This document shows, piece by piece, positions 28,243 through 41,589 of a stretch of 64,000 nt of DNA. Below the pieces are notes generated by a model. It saw nothing but the letters and a program-made list of their open reading frames with translations, searched no databases and was not told the DNA's origin. A program made the position numbers and the translations under genes. Each line of letters begins with the position of its first letter. The stretch's first letter is position 1. Origin of the DNA: Brugia malayi. Its lineage: Eukaryota > Nematoda > Chromadorea > Rhabditida > Onchocercidae. The stretch lies in assembly GCF_000002995.4 (NCBI RefSeq), contig NW_025062475.1, forward strand, positions 5,770,187-5,834,186, written 5' to 3'.

Positions 28243-31200
28243 CTAAACTAACATGCAGGCACCATCGACACAGATACGTCGACGGTGCCTGATACGGTGC
28301 TGGGCGCCATACGATGCATTGCACGCAGACCACTCGGACCACGCTAAGAACAAACCGGTTGTTGGTAGCGCGCGTACCTGCGCCTGGAAACCTTTGCCAC
28401 CACGATAGAATGATCGGAAGAGCACTAACATATCCTCAGTAGCTGACATAATCGATGATTTTGGAGTCCCGTAGCAACAGTATCTGAAATACGAAGATTA
28501 AAGTTATATTTTGTTGACGGAAGTTCTTTTTTTTTCACTTTCCACAAAATTCAGTGCTTAGATTTAATCATATTCATCTTCATCTTAAATCATTTCCGCT
28601 TCTATTAATTTGAATATAAGCAATACGTCTTAGTAATAAATCTTTTATTATTGGAAATAAACTAGTAACATTATATAGAAGTGTAAATATAGTATGCAAT
28701 ACCTCATTCCTGTATTAGCAAAGTCAGTTGAATTACGTATTTCGATATAATCCATGCAAAGTGAATGCCGCACTTTGCAGTACATCTCAAATTCACCATA
28801 GAAGCGTAACTGTACACGTTGACCAGGTGGAGCCACAAGAAGCCAGCTACATTCTTGTCCCTCTTTAAAATCTCGGGGATAATTTGGACTTGTAATACGC
28901 TTCCAACTAGACGTCAATTCTATGCGGCCACCACAATCTGCTCCAAATCCTGGCATTATCCGTTCACAAAGCTGTTAAAATGTAATTTAAATAACAAAAG
29001 AATTAAGATATCGTTTTATTATCAATCTTCGAATTATTAAAATGATCAAATTATATCTGATTTTCTTATTCTTGTTCAAATCTTTTGTCAGGATTTATAA
29101 TGTTGGAAATTAGCTACATAATTGAATATTTCTTGAACAGTGCTTTTGAATACTAGTTTTTTCTGGTCTATTCTTTTCTAATATTTATTTTTATATAATT
29201 TTTGAATTGTCATCTTTTACATGTCTATAAAGCAGTGCATTTTTTTGAATATACGATAATAAATTTTAAATAAAAAAAGTATAATACATATACATACTTT
29301 TCCAGTGAATCCATCTGGACAACGACATCGTCCACATCTCCTTGGGTCCGTATAACCACCACGTTGACATGGTAATTTTTGTGCACATGAATCACTACAA
29401 TATATGACATTCATAAGACGGATATCATTGAATGATAATTGATCTCGTTGTCCAATAGTCTTTTGATAATCCATTATATTAGTATTCAGTGTAAACAAAT
29501 CCTCATATCGACCAAATGCTTTGCTTCTGTAATTTAATTTTCATAGTAAATGTTTGAAGTGAACTAACAACAAACGAATGTTCTTTTCCTATATACAATC
29601 TCATCCACTCTCTGCCCATTTTCAAATGTATTTAGATTAAATAACGAACTGGATCATTTCATTAATAGTTCTGTTTCATGATTTATTAATTAACTATTAC
29701 TTTCTAGGATTGTTCAAAAAGGAAACGAAAAAAACAAGATCTTAATAACAGGAGATGCAATATATTTGAAAATTAATAAGTTCTTAAATTATTTTGAGGC
29801 TTGCATAAATTACAGTGAAGCGACTTTTCACCTGTAATGCATAATACTACCATAATCATATGGTACATCACCATTATCTACATCAGTTGGTAATTCCTTT
29901 AGAAATTGTCCCTTGCTATCACGATCAATATTTTCCCAGCGAACCGTAACATAATTATCACGATCAGGTCGCGATTGCTCATGCCAAAAACCTAATGCAT
30001 GTGCCACTTCATGTGCTATCACTCCTAACTGTAATTGTCTTTTTTAAGTAGTATCAGTATTATTAGGATTTAAAAAATTTTCACTCGATTTCCATTAACT
30101 AAATAATAATAAAAAACATAAAGCAAATCTTTTTCTCGTAAAAATTATCATTCACTAACTATAAAATAAAACCTTCATAGTTCTGTTTTAAGATAAATAA
30201 TATTTGCATATTACAATCTGAAAAATCGAAGTTTAGACGTTTAGCATACTTGGATCACGTTCTACGGGTACCTTAAAAACGATCTACATTTGAGTTATAG
30301 TATAGAAGTTAACAGAAGATAAGACTTACTCGAATGCATTCTGGTGCCAATGAGACAAATTGTGGTTCACCAAGAGGATGTCTGCCAACATTGGATGCGC
30401 ATCCATCTACATCCGTAAAAACAATTCGGTTTTCCTGAATCTCATCATCTCTACGCTCAAAATTCAAACATGTTATATTGTGCCAATGTTCAAGCGCTAA
30501 CTCGATTACTCGTTGTTCACGTATAGCTAAAATTATCATAATATTACTACAAAATTAGTCTTATAGAGATAGAAGTTGAAAGTTTGTCAGAGATAAAAAC
30601 AGTGTTTAATTAACATCAATATTATTAGAATTTAAAAATTTTCATTCGATTTCCACTGACTGAATAAAACATAAGGCAAAATTCCAACGAGTGATTTACT
30701 ATAATTTCTGAATTGTTTTCTCAGCACTTTACCAATAATACATTTTTGTAATAAAATTGAATAAGAAAAAGAGGAAAGTCTTTCTTTTTTAATTTGTAAG
30801 AAATATTTTTTAAAAAATTGCTTTAATTGTTAAAAATTTGAAAAAAACACTGAGAATTTTGAATTTTCATCTTCAATTCTCATTCTCAGATATTAATTTG
30901 AGAAATTTTTCCTTTCCAAGCAGTATGATATTTGAAGAGATTTTTTTTTTAGTATATAATTTTGTGGTATATTTGAATGGAGAAATACCTACTTATAAAC
31001 CTGTACCATGCTAAACGAATATGACAGATTCATATGATTTAAAATAACCTTCAAAATAAATGTGCAAAAAGATGAATTGATGAAATAGAAATAAACTTTC
31101 AAGTATATTTCGATATAATGAATCTAATTAGGCACATATAATTATGCAATTCATTTATAATCAACAATGCCATTTTTATTTTCTACTTGTCCATTCTTTT

Positions 31201-34036
31201 TTTTTTTCTGTTCCAATCATTTAATACTAATTCCTCTCATAAATAGAAAGAATGAAATTGAAAAAAAGTAATTTGACACAAGTCAATTCGTGTATTACTA
31301 ATTAATTGCATGTATTAAAAAAGGGCTATGTGGAAAGAAGAAGGGAAAAAAAAGAAAAAGACTTCTCACTTTCCGGTTACAAATGTGATATAATTTCTAC
31401 TCTCTTTAATTCGCTTAAAGAATGGTCGATGAAAAATGGACTAAATTCTTTCAGCCCTAAGTAATTAATTTTTTTTTAATTTCTTTCCCATTTTTGTCTT
31501 ACAGATTATAATACTGATGAAACTGAAAATGTGATTATATGATTTGCGCTTGTAATTGTTTTTGTTATTCAAATATTGTTTGTTCACTATGAATGCAAGA
31601 GAAAAAAAAGTTTTCTTTCAAGTGAAATCAAATTTTTTATTTCTAAGAATTAAAAAAAAAATTAAGTTACTCAAATACCTATCAATAAACATTGGCAATT
31701 CTTAAATTCTCATTTTTTGTTAAAAAAAAAAAAAAAAAAAATTACTATGTGACCCGTCGAAACTGTAAATAATCGGTTTATGTGAATCCCATCGACGTAA
31801 TTCGGAACGGATAAATTTTCGTTTTGTACGCCGTCCATGCTGTATCATACTTTCATAGATTTCATGAGCTTGTTGTGCGTCCAAAACAATGTCACCTGAA
31901 GCAATGAGCGTAAAAAATTAAATGATTTAATAAAAGTTAAATAATACAATATCTGGACAACTATTTTACTATTACTGTCGCATATATCCTCATCCAGAAG
32001 TCAAAAGTGATTAACTGAATAATCATAATAATTCTTTCATAATTTTTTAACTTGCAAATTATAACCTTCCATATCTTAATTTAAATTTTCCCAAGGATCA
32101 TTAAATTATTCTGATATTGAAATATCTTTGAAGCATGCTCCAATATACTTTAAATCTAATTCGTCGTGAATAATTGAGCGGTGATTCCTTTTTTGCTTTT
32201 TCTTTTTTTTCGTTACAATACAATTTCAAATGTCACAAAGTACAATATAATTTCAAATGTCATCCATCATTATTATGTCAGTAGTATAAAATTCTGGTCG
32301 ATGTGATCCAGTTATATTAATTACTTTCAATAAAAAAATATTCTAGAAAAAAATGAATTCGTGCAAAGATTATTAAATATGATTATAATCGCTATTACAG
32401 TAGTACGTATATACAGATATTTATATATTATACTTAAAAGAGGGCAATATGGATATTATCGCTTTAGATACAGAGAAGAAAGAATGAATTAGAAAGGATG
32501 GAAATGATGGACTGCACATAATCCGGTCCGAAAAGAAAAAGTTTTCTGAGACTAGGTGATGGTGACGATGATGATGACGATGGTGATGATAATAGTGATA
32601 CTCACAGATGTCAAAGGGTTGAACAATAAAGGCAGTGCTTTAAAAAAAAGCGTCTAATATTTATCGTTGTAGCGCTGAATAGTTCAAGATATTAAGCGAT
32701 TTAGAAATTTCAATGATATCACCAGGTATCCTCATCACTAATTAATTAGCACAATAAAATACATCTTCAATGTAATAAATAATTCCAGCTAGAAACAATA
32801 GGATGCGTTAATCATATACTAAAAAATAAACTCTTACCTTCATAGTATTGACCATTTTCTTCCGGGTTTAATGTAATGCTATCTTTTTGTCGTTTTTCAA
32901 ATTTCGCAACTTCTACTGCAATTTGTAAATCGTCCTGTCAAATGAGATATATTTTATTTTCTCATTTTTTTCTAACAGCTCATTTCACTTTTTTTAAACA
33001 ACAAAATATTCGATATTGATTAATCAATTATTTAAACCACGATTATATTTGTTTGTTACGAAATTTCAATACGTGCACCTGAGAAGATGAATTGTTAGCA
33101 ATAATTTATTATCCAGTGGATTAAGAGAATTTGCCAGTAATCACTTTCTTCTTTTCCTTTTCTATCACTTACTATTTAATTATCATTGAGTTCAACAACT
33201 AAATACATATTTTATATTGATCCCTTTCTATATCTCTTTCCTTTCCTTTTTTTTTCTCTTTCTTTTTCTTTTCTTTCGTTTACCTTGATCGAATAAAAAG
33301 AAAAACAAAGGGATTCTTTATGTTGTTAAAATGAGTGAAATCGTTAATGGAATATTATAATCTAAACTGATCGATTGCTTCCCGCTCCATTAATTTTTTT
33401 TTCCTTTGTAACATATTTTGATATATAAGATTAAATTTAAGCTATCAAATAAATTAATGTTTCAGTTATTGTGAAAAAAGCGAAATGTTATCGATGATTT
33501 AAAGGATATGATGCAAAATATCAAATAAATCATTTCACTTTGTCTTATCATACCATATCTTATATCATAATTTTGTTCTTGCTGTATTTTTATTATATTG
33601 TTAAACAAGATTTAGGAGAAAATTATCATTATTAGACTGCTCTCTTATAATAATGAATAAAAAATAATTATTTATTTGCTATCGCTGATAATGAAGTAAA
33701 AAATCCTGCATTTCGGGTTTCCGATTTGTTCACCCAAATATCATGTGCTAGTTGTAGTTGTCAGTACATTTCCTCTGCTACAATACATTACATTTATCAA
33801 TGATGAAATGAATGATTTTCTCTAGGCAAGTTGAGTATAAGATGTGAAAACTGGTTGACAGAGAAAAGATTTTTAAGAGGATTGTATCAATAAATGAATT
33901 TTATAGTGCTATGTCATGTTAGCAGGAGAAAAGTGTTGAACAGATTTCAAGAAGTAATTATAAAATATAACAAATTGTTGAAAATTTACTTTTGTACCTG
34001 AAAGAAAAAATTTTTTTTGATAATTTGGAAGTATTA

Positions 34037-34068
<32 letters not shown>

Positions 34069-35970
34069 CTCAAAAGATTCCCAATAATCAATATTATTTC
34101 TTTTTAAGAATGATTTTATGAATGGTAAATATTTGAAAGCAAACAGTAGCAGTAAAGCATATTCTTTTTCTGAAAACTTCGCATGTGAGAACTAATTGGT
34201 CCAAATAATTTGTTGCATTTATCTTATTAATTTGGACATAATGACTATTTTTATTATTATTATTTTTCTGTTTTCAAAGTAATTAAATTTAGTCACTAGT
34301 GGAAATATGTTTAAAAATTTTTTACTCTAATCTGCAAAAATATTATCACTCACTTTTGGGGTGCAGTATTTTTTTTTTTTTTTTTCACATTTTGCATATC
34401 TTAAAATTAATCATTATTGTTCCTTTGTAAACAAATCTTTCCGAATAATTGAAAAAAAACTACTGACAACCTAATATTTGTCAATTCTAAAAATCATCAC
34501 TAAAGTTTATCAATGTAATAACATTAGTGCTGCAATAATTTTAAATCTATGGATTAGAGTTTTACTTAATTACATTACATTGTCAAAAACTTGAATTTTT
34601 TATTTCTGTATGAGAATATTAACGATACTATTCCATTGTCCATATAATCAACAACAATGCATGGGAGAGACATGATTAATTCAACAAAATGTCGTCAATT
34701 TTAAAAATAAAATGTCATTAAGCAACCAGTATAGTTCATAGGTTCAGTATTTTCTTTTTCTTGTCCTCGTAACCTGTTTCTTATGCCGCATTCACCTCAC
34801 TCTCTCTGTACAATCTTATTTATTGGTTTTTGTTTTTTATTTTTCTTTTCTTTTCTTTTCTTTTGTTTACAAACAACAATTAGTTTTCTTGTGACAGTGT
34901 TATTTCTTTTATTCTAAACGAAAGTTAAAGTAAAGAAAAAATTTGATAAAACAAATAAATATATTATATACATTACACTGGCTTTTGCGAAGCAAAAATA
35001 TTTAAACAGTTCTTTAGCATTGATAATGTTAAGAAAGTTTTTTTTTGTTATTGTTGAATAAATGATTTGAAAAAATTTTTTGATGAAAATTTTTAAGAAA
35101 TAATGGTTGTTATACTATTGTTATATCTTACTCATTTATTTTATTGCGAAAATTTTTCATCAATTCTGACTATTATTACTGTAAAGTTTGAAAAGTTTCA
35201 TAAATAAGAATTAAGAAGTACTGTGATTTTTTCATGCACCACAACAATTTTTCGAAGAAAAAGTTAAACCATAATTTCAAGTAAAATTAAATTAGCTTAT
35301 TAAACCACTAGAATCTTCAAATCTTCAATTATCGCTTATAATAAATGATGGTTAGGTAAGTATGCTAAAAAGATTTAGAAGTCAAATAGTAAATGAAGAG
35401 AAGTGCAAAAATTGCTTGAAATTTTAATAATTTTTTCATTATTATGCTGAATTTTTGAACTAGAAATTGTTTTATTTAAATAAAATGCAAAAATAACATT
35501 TAAGAAATATCCACCTTTATCGCTTCGGAATTTTTTGTGGTATGTTGTTGACGGATTTCCTCTGGATGTTGCTTAGCTTCAAATTTTTGAATTTTCTCCA
35601 GATAATATTTGACTTTCTGAATCTCTTCTGCGCTTTGCCCAAATGTTTTTGCTTTTTCTTGAAATATTCTCTGGGTGGCAGTAGTTGTAGTAATAATAGT
35701 AGAAATAATAGTAGTTGTAGTAATAGTAGTAGCACTAACGGATTCAATGCTATCGTCTTGTAGTGATACAAATGGATATCCATAAGGGTCATTAAGAAAG
35801 AATGCTCCGTTGGAAGGTGCACTACAGGTACATACAATTATCATGACAAATATTAACCAGTAATTAGTGGTGATTAATTCTTCTATACTGTCTATCAAAT
35901 TTCTACCACCAGTGATAGTAGCAAAAAAGCTTGAAAAAGTCCTACTAAGGAAGGGCTTTAATAATGCCAT
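28243..35970 (-). CDS. astacin metalloprotease with EGF and CUB domains (DPY-31/NAS-35-like)
   Basis: Secreted zinc protease of the nematode astacin family; DPY-31 processes cuticle procollagen C-termini. Eight exons: 35970-35515, 32934-32838, 31895-31746, 30526-30330, 30028-29832, 29526-29298, 28971-28703 and 28483-28243, giving 611 residues. The start is uncertain: ATG 36036 is also in frame. Exon 1 holds a hydrophobic signal segment (YWLIFVMIIVCTC) and a Thr-rich stretch. The prodomain has the aspartate-switch motif YEGD and a furin-like RRTKR (206-210). Catalytic motif HEVAHALGFWHEQSRPDRD (from 306), Met-turn SIMHY. EGF-like (QRGGYTDPRRCGRCRCP), CUB (CGGRIELTSSW...SPNYPRDF) and a short thrombospondin-type end WSEWSACN follow. 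That last domain stops about 20 residues in, much shorter than a full TSP1. DPY-31 orthology is inferred from domain order and motifs. Introns 1 (2.6 kb) and 3 (1.2 kb) are AT-rich with no other gene. Confidence 0.9.
30055..30125. repeat. diverged direct repeat, copy A (astacin intron 4)
   Basis: Begins TATTATTAGGATTT and includes TCGATTTCCATTAACTAA and AACATAAAGCAAA. A related segment is at 30617-30680 with about one difference in eight and small gaps. Confidence 0.7.
30617..30680. repeat. diverged direct repeat, copy B (astacin intron 3)
   Basis: Begins ATATTATTAGAATTT and includes TCGATTTCCACTGACTGA and AACATAAGGCAAA. It matches copy A in the neighbouring intron, so the two copies flank astacin exon 4. 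Confidence 0.7.
32556..32602. repeat. imperfect GAT/GAC repeat in astacin intron 1 side
   Basis: GGTGATGGTGACGATGATGA-type repeat between exons 3 and 2 of the astacin gene. Confidence 0.8.
34038..34067. repeat. AAT trinucleotide repeat
   Basis: About ten AAT units inside astacin intron 1; it produces the Tyr-run open frame on the minus strand, which is not a gene. Confidence 0.9.
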
Positions 35971-37486
35971 ATAACTTGGACATGTACCGGTGTACAGGTA
36001 GCAAGAATGAGGTAGATCTCCTTTACAGTATAGCAAAAAAAATTTCTCACCAGTATAGTTAGTTTAGCTCAAAATAATTGTTGGAAGAGAAGTATCATTC
36101 GGAAAGTATGCAAATTATCCTCTCGTTCTTTCTTCGTTTCCAAATAATGCTACTTCGTTTTGTAGTCTAAATAATTAAAGTTTGAACTATCTCTCTGATT
36201 AATTAGATATAAGTCACCAAAATAATCTAACCTTTTATATTATTTATTTTATTCCTATTAAAATGTAAGAAGTAAAATGTATGATTTCATTATCACCACA
36301 ATTATCACCACGTTGCCACCATCATCATCATCATTTACTATCACTACTACTTAAATAGAACGAAAGATAACGGTGGTAATATGGTGTTCAGTTATTCGGA
36401 AGTGAGAGAGAAAATATAATTTAAGAGCAGGTACAAGGAGAGTATTGCTAAAGAGAATAATGGCGGTGATCGACGACACACGCCAGTTTCATCTTCCTTT
36501 TCCATTATCGAAATACCGCCCATGCACACCATAACAACCCGATCACTACCACTCTATTCTTTTCATCTTAACACTAATGTGGTGTAAATGCTAAGGAATC
36601 CTGATAATATAACTATAACGCTCTTTTCAAATCATTAGTGATACTGGTGATAAGGATGAATGGATAGTGATAAATGCTGATCTTGAACAGTTATATCAAA
36701 AAGAAAGTGGTGCAAACATGAGAAGACTGACGATAAGAATGAATGGATCGAAGTTCGAATAGTTGAAAATTAAAAATGGAATAAAAAAAATAAGATCAGT
36801 AGCAAATCAAAGGACTCAAAATGTTATCGTTTATTCTATTGATTCTATTAATAAATGATAATAGTGATACCCGTAAAACTATAAACAAATTTGTTTGCTA
36901 CAATGGATTTATAAATAAATTAATTAGAAAGTAAAAAATTGTAAGTGACACTTTTCGTATTTTTGAAAGAAACTTGCAAACAATTATATCTGACTAAAAT
37001 AACTTTATTCTTTAAAGTGAAAAAAAAAAGCGGATTAAATGTTAGGGATGGTAGAAATACGCTTGTTGATAAGCAATTTAAAAGCTTTTGGAATTATCTA
37101 ACCACCATTGAAGTGTTTGTTGTATGATGTTCCTTTATAACACCAAAAAATTATGGATGAAATTTTAAGACGAGCATTTATGATTTTTTTGCACATAAAT
37201 TTTGACAAATTGTTTCAATTTGTTTCCGATCAGTATGATCATCTTCGTATCCAGTTTTGTGTGCACATTTTTTTCTTATTGCCAACAATATAATACTTAT
37301 GAAAATATTAATGATAAAACCGTTTAAGTCTAATCATGAAACCAAGAATTTATAACGTTTTTTATTTTGTCAAAGATCTATTAATTTTCCATTACATTCC
37401 TGACTATTTGATACTTTAAGAAAAAACAAATTAATTTATAATATCATTACAATAATTCTTATCATCAGTACTGGTCATTAATTATT

Positions 37487-37595
37487 GTTATTATTATTAT
37501 TACCTATTATTATTACTATTATTATTATTATTATTATTGTTGCTATTATTATTATTATTATTACTATTACTACTATTATTATTATTGTTATTATT
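37487..37595. repeat. TTA/ATT-rich trinucleotide repeat
   Basis: About 110 bp of TTATTATTA units interrupted by ACT and GTT steps. Confidence 0.9.
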
Positions 37596-39072
37596 CACTT
37601 CGTAATGAGACGCTTGGACCAGATTTTATGAAAGGATTCTATCTTATTGAAAAGTCATATTAAAAACGTCTTCTTAGTGATAAATTCGAACTCGTTACCA
37701 TAAGCCTTCTCGCAAGCACTTGCATTCTGAAAATTTCGCCACTATTAAATTTATCAAACAGTGTTCATTAATAATGATAAACCCTATATCACTAGTACTG
37801 CTATCTGCATGTAAACTATTCATATAAAATGAAAACATGAAACATTATCACATGGAGAAAATGCGACATAAAACGAGTAAATTTTCTTCAAAACAATCGT
37901 TTTATTTTAATTCCATCTGCAAGTGCTCAATGCAATACTTCAAAATAACAATTTATGAAACAAAGGGAAGATCCAATCATTTCGAATTTTATTAACTTCA
38001 TTTATGCATCATTTGTAGGTATATAGAAAAGAAAAAAACCTACAGTCTTTTAGAAGGACTGAATGATACTTGAAATGAAATTTAGCTCGAGATATTTTCA
38101 AATAATTATTATAATATAGGAAATATTTGCTACTGATGTAGTTGAAGAGTTATCTTTTCTTCGCAGGATAAATCTAAGACTTTCTATGACTTACATCCCG
38201 CTTCACAGGTAGAGCATAACGAATTTATGCAAAAATAAACCTTTTTACACCATTAATGTGTTAGTACAAAATTTTCTGAACAAATCAGCGGAGATTAAAA
38301 TACCCGAATTCCACTAGTGGCCAAAATATCCTAGTTGATATGCAGTCGATTAGAATCATCGAATTCACGTCGGATATTAGTGTTGCAAGCTATTAAAATT
38401 CATCATTACAACTATGTCTTGTGCAAAATATAAAGAAAACGAGAGAAATGAATTAACTTTTAAATGAGCTATTAAAATTCATTTAAATGAGACTACTGCT
38501 GATATCTTGTCCACAAATATCGTATGTACTCCTTCGACAAATATTGGCTACCAAATGCCAACTGTTGGAAATGAAGGTCCCCAATCCCAACTGAAGCTTG
38601 CTTGTGTCTTCCTGTACAAGATGACGAAGTTATTATGAAAGATTTTGGAATAGGTATAATTAACAGCAAACTCCTATTAAATCTTTTATTTCAGTAATTG
38701 TGAACAAAATAAAATAGTCTGTACTATCCAGCATCATTGCACCATCTTTACCAAGATAAATAATGCACACTGTAATAGATTGTGCTACAGTATCAAGTAT
38801 AATCATGATAATATTATTTAAGATTAGAACGTTGGCACGAACTGAAAGAACTATTTGATAGACGAACAAGTTATTGATCTTTACAAAGATATGTCAAGAG
38901 TGTTCACAGTTTAGTATTTGAAGCTAGCGAAATTTTTTCTGACAAACTGGCAATGAAATGGAGAAGGAACCCCTTAATTTAAAATAAAAGTGAGAATAAT
39001 GAAAGGAAAAGACAAACCTTATGAAATTAATATGACATTCACCCTGGAATTCAGATACTGGACATACAGGAG

Positions 39073-39142
39073 GGACAGTATGGCCAAATTGTTCCTGTAT
39101 TGGCCAAATTGTGGACAGTATGGCCAAATTGTTCCAGATAGA
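39073..39142. repeat. 40-bp tandem repeat, about 1.7 copies
   Basis: GGACAGTATGGCCAAATTGT starts at 39073 and again at 39113. The inner TGGCCAAATTGT occurs three times in all. Confidence 0.85.
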
Positions 39143-39574
39143 ATATTGTAAGCCAAAAAGCAGCAATTTATGAAATTGGAAAAGATTAAACGTGAGAATA
39201 AGCATATATTTTGTTGACAAGTTGGCATAATTAAATGATTGGGAAAAGGATGGTAAAGTAACTTGATAAAACAATATATGAAAGCATTTTAAAACATGAA
39301 GACCAGAGGAAAAATACATTTGGGTGATAAAAATGCCCCTTTACAAAATTATGGACATAAATATTTCCAATTAGGAGCAAAATTTTCGAGTCAACTGTAT
39401 AATTTTCCGTGGAACATCGCTTTCGCTGCTCCAACATATGTATGTGTCGAATATGCCGCGTGTTTTCACATATTCCAGAAAGCTTGGTATGTTGCCACCA
39501 ACACCGAAACCACTTTTGCAGCTAACAAACTGAAGTTTGTAATTAAATAAATTTACATTAAAAAATTACATAAA

Positions 39575-40215
39575 AAACAGGAGGGAGGAAGGGGGAGGGA
39601 CAGAGGGGACAGGAGAGAGAGGAGAAGAGGGAAGAGAAGAGAGGAGGATAAAAGGACGACGTAGGAGAGAAGGAAGAGGAGGGAGAGAGGACAAAAGGGA
39701 GGAGGGGAGAAGAGGGAGGGGGAGGGATAGAGAGGACACGAGAGAGGAGAAGAGGGAAGAGAAGAGAGGAGGATAAAAGGACGACGTAGGAGAGAAGGAA
39801 GAGGAGGGAGAGAGGACAAAAGGGAGGAGGGGAGAAGAGGGAGGGGAGGGATAGAGAGGACACGAGAGAGAGGAGAGGAGGGGAAGAGGAAAGGGAGGGA
39901 GTGAGAGAAGAGGAGGGAGAAAGAGGGAGAGAGGAGAAGAGGGGAAAGAAGAGAGGAGGGAAGGAGGAAGAGGAGAGATAAAAGGGCGACATAGGAGAGA
40001 AAGGAGGGAAGGGAGGGAGGACAAGAGGCAGGGAGAGAAGAAAGAGTTTCCTCTTTGGCGAGAGCGTGAGGACAGGAAAGAGGGAGGGGAGAAGAGGAAG
40101 AGGGGAGGGGTAGAGAGGGCAGGAGAGAGAGGAGAAGAGGGGAAAAAGAGGAGGGAGAGAGAAGAGGAGGAAGAAGTGGGAGAGGAGAGGGGGTGGGGAG
40201 GAGGAGAGGGGAGCG
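39575..40215. repeat. long polypurine tract with nested tandem repeats
   Basis: About 640 bp that is almost entirely A and G on the plus strand. It includes a 125-bp repeat unit (GGATAAAAGGACGACGTAGG at 39646 and 39771, and a diverged version near 39976). The Pro/Ser/Leu-rich open frames on the minus strand (up to 239 residues) are artefacts of this composition. Confidence 0.92.
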
Positions 40216-41589
40216 GAAAACTCAGCTCACCGTTCTCCAAGGGAGCATGTTTGCAATACTGGCAGCAAACAGTGACCGATATCAAAAACTGATCAGATCA
40301 AAAATCCAGAACTTCTCTTAAGTTATATACGTTCCAAATTCAATCCTATCCATCTATAATATAGGTATGAGAAAGTAAGGAATAAAATTTTTCTGTTTCA
40401 TTAAAGCGCACATTAGACTAGTAGATCAAGAATAAAAGAAATGAAATACTTCAAACGTATCAATATTTACCGAATGATATTTAGTGCCACTTGATATATA
40501 TGTATTTATTTATTCATTTTTTATTCTTCAATATCAATTTTTTAAATACTTAAAGAAAGAAAATTGACTTTTCATCACCTTTCCTTTTTCGTTTCAAATT
40601 CGGTTATTAAAAATCATCGACTAAATCTTTTCTCACAATTCCAAACAGACAAACTGTCCATTAACGACATTAATAAACTTCCGATTAACTACAGTATATT
40701 ACTGTTTTGGTCCTGACAATTTCTCCAATACATCTTTTTTTTTTTCACTTTGCTTTGCTGCAAACAACAGTCACCAGTATTGCTGATAAGGCAAGCTATG
40801 ATGAGTAGTAACTAGAATTATTTATAATGTTCTGATTATATGCAGATAACTTAGAAAAACATAAATAAGTTGAAATTAGTTAAAAATCACACCCTCTCTC
40901 GGTAAATGTGTGTGAAAGTGAAGATTACGAGAACTGAGTCCAGTTAAGTAATAATAAGACAGGAAGGCTAGAAAGAGTGGTGATAAGCGTACTAATTAGC
41001 AAGTTTATAATGAAATTTCCTGGTCATGTTTGAATATAAACATTCCATAGCTATTAAATCGTCCAAATTTTAATTGCACCCTTCACCATACAACATTCAT
41101 TTCCCAAACCAAACTGTTTTCATTGAGTTGAACAATTTTCACTCTGCTACGATCAAAGTGATATAACGCAATGCTGTATTTGTTATGTCGATATCGCTTG
41201 TGTGCTCATTCTAATTATTCGTTTTTGTCTTTGTTTATACTTCCGTTGCCTAGTTTGGCGTTGCTTTTTGATGTCTCGAGGTTATTTTGGGAGACGAAAT
41301 CAGCAGTGAGATTATTTGTCCATTTTGGTGCATGTTTGTCTTTGATGAGTTAGTCGGTATTATTTTCATTCATCACACAGAATAGCCGAAATATTTATCA
41401 CACTTTACATATTTCGTGTATGTTACTGGGAGGTAAAATACCATTGTGTAGGACAAATTTTCAGCTAATTACTGCATTTTAATTTATTCATTATCCGTCC
41501 TAGTATAACTATTCTGTCGATGTAGCACTTCATGTTAATACAATTCAGGTATTCAAATTTGAGATACGTCGTGACTTAATCAACTGCAT

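Larger units (their letters stand above)
36037..41589. other. intergenic region between divergent astacin and BCL7 genes
   Basis: 5.5 kb with no coding exon I can support. It holds CAT and TTA microsatellites (36316-36342, 37487-37595), a 40-bp repeat (39073-39142) and a long purine tract (39575-40215). The promoters of both flanking genes should lie at its ends. Open frames at 38924-39319, 39296-39550 and 41171-41353 have no recognisable domains. Confidence 0.55.

Noticed and set aside
39566..40285. 239-codon minus-strand open frame (and shorter ones in other frames), Pro/Ser/Leu-rich
   Set aside because: It lies entirely within the purine tract; all three minus frames are open because pyrimidine-only DNA has no stop codons. 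No domain.
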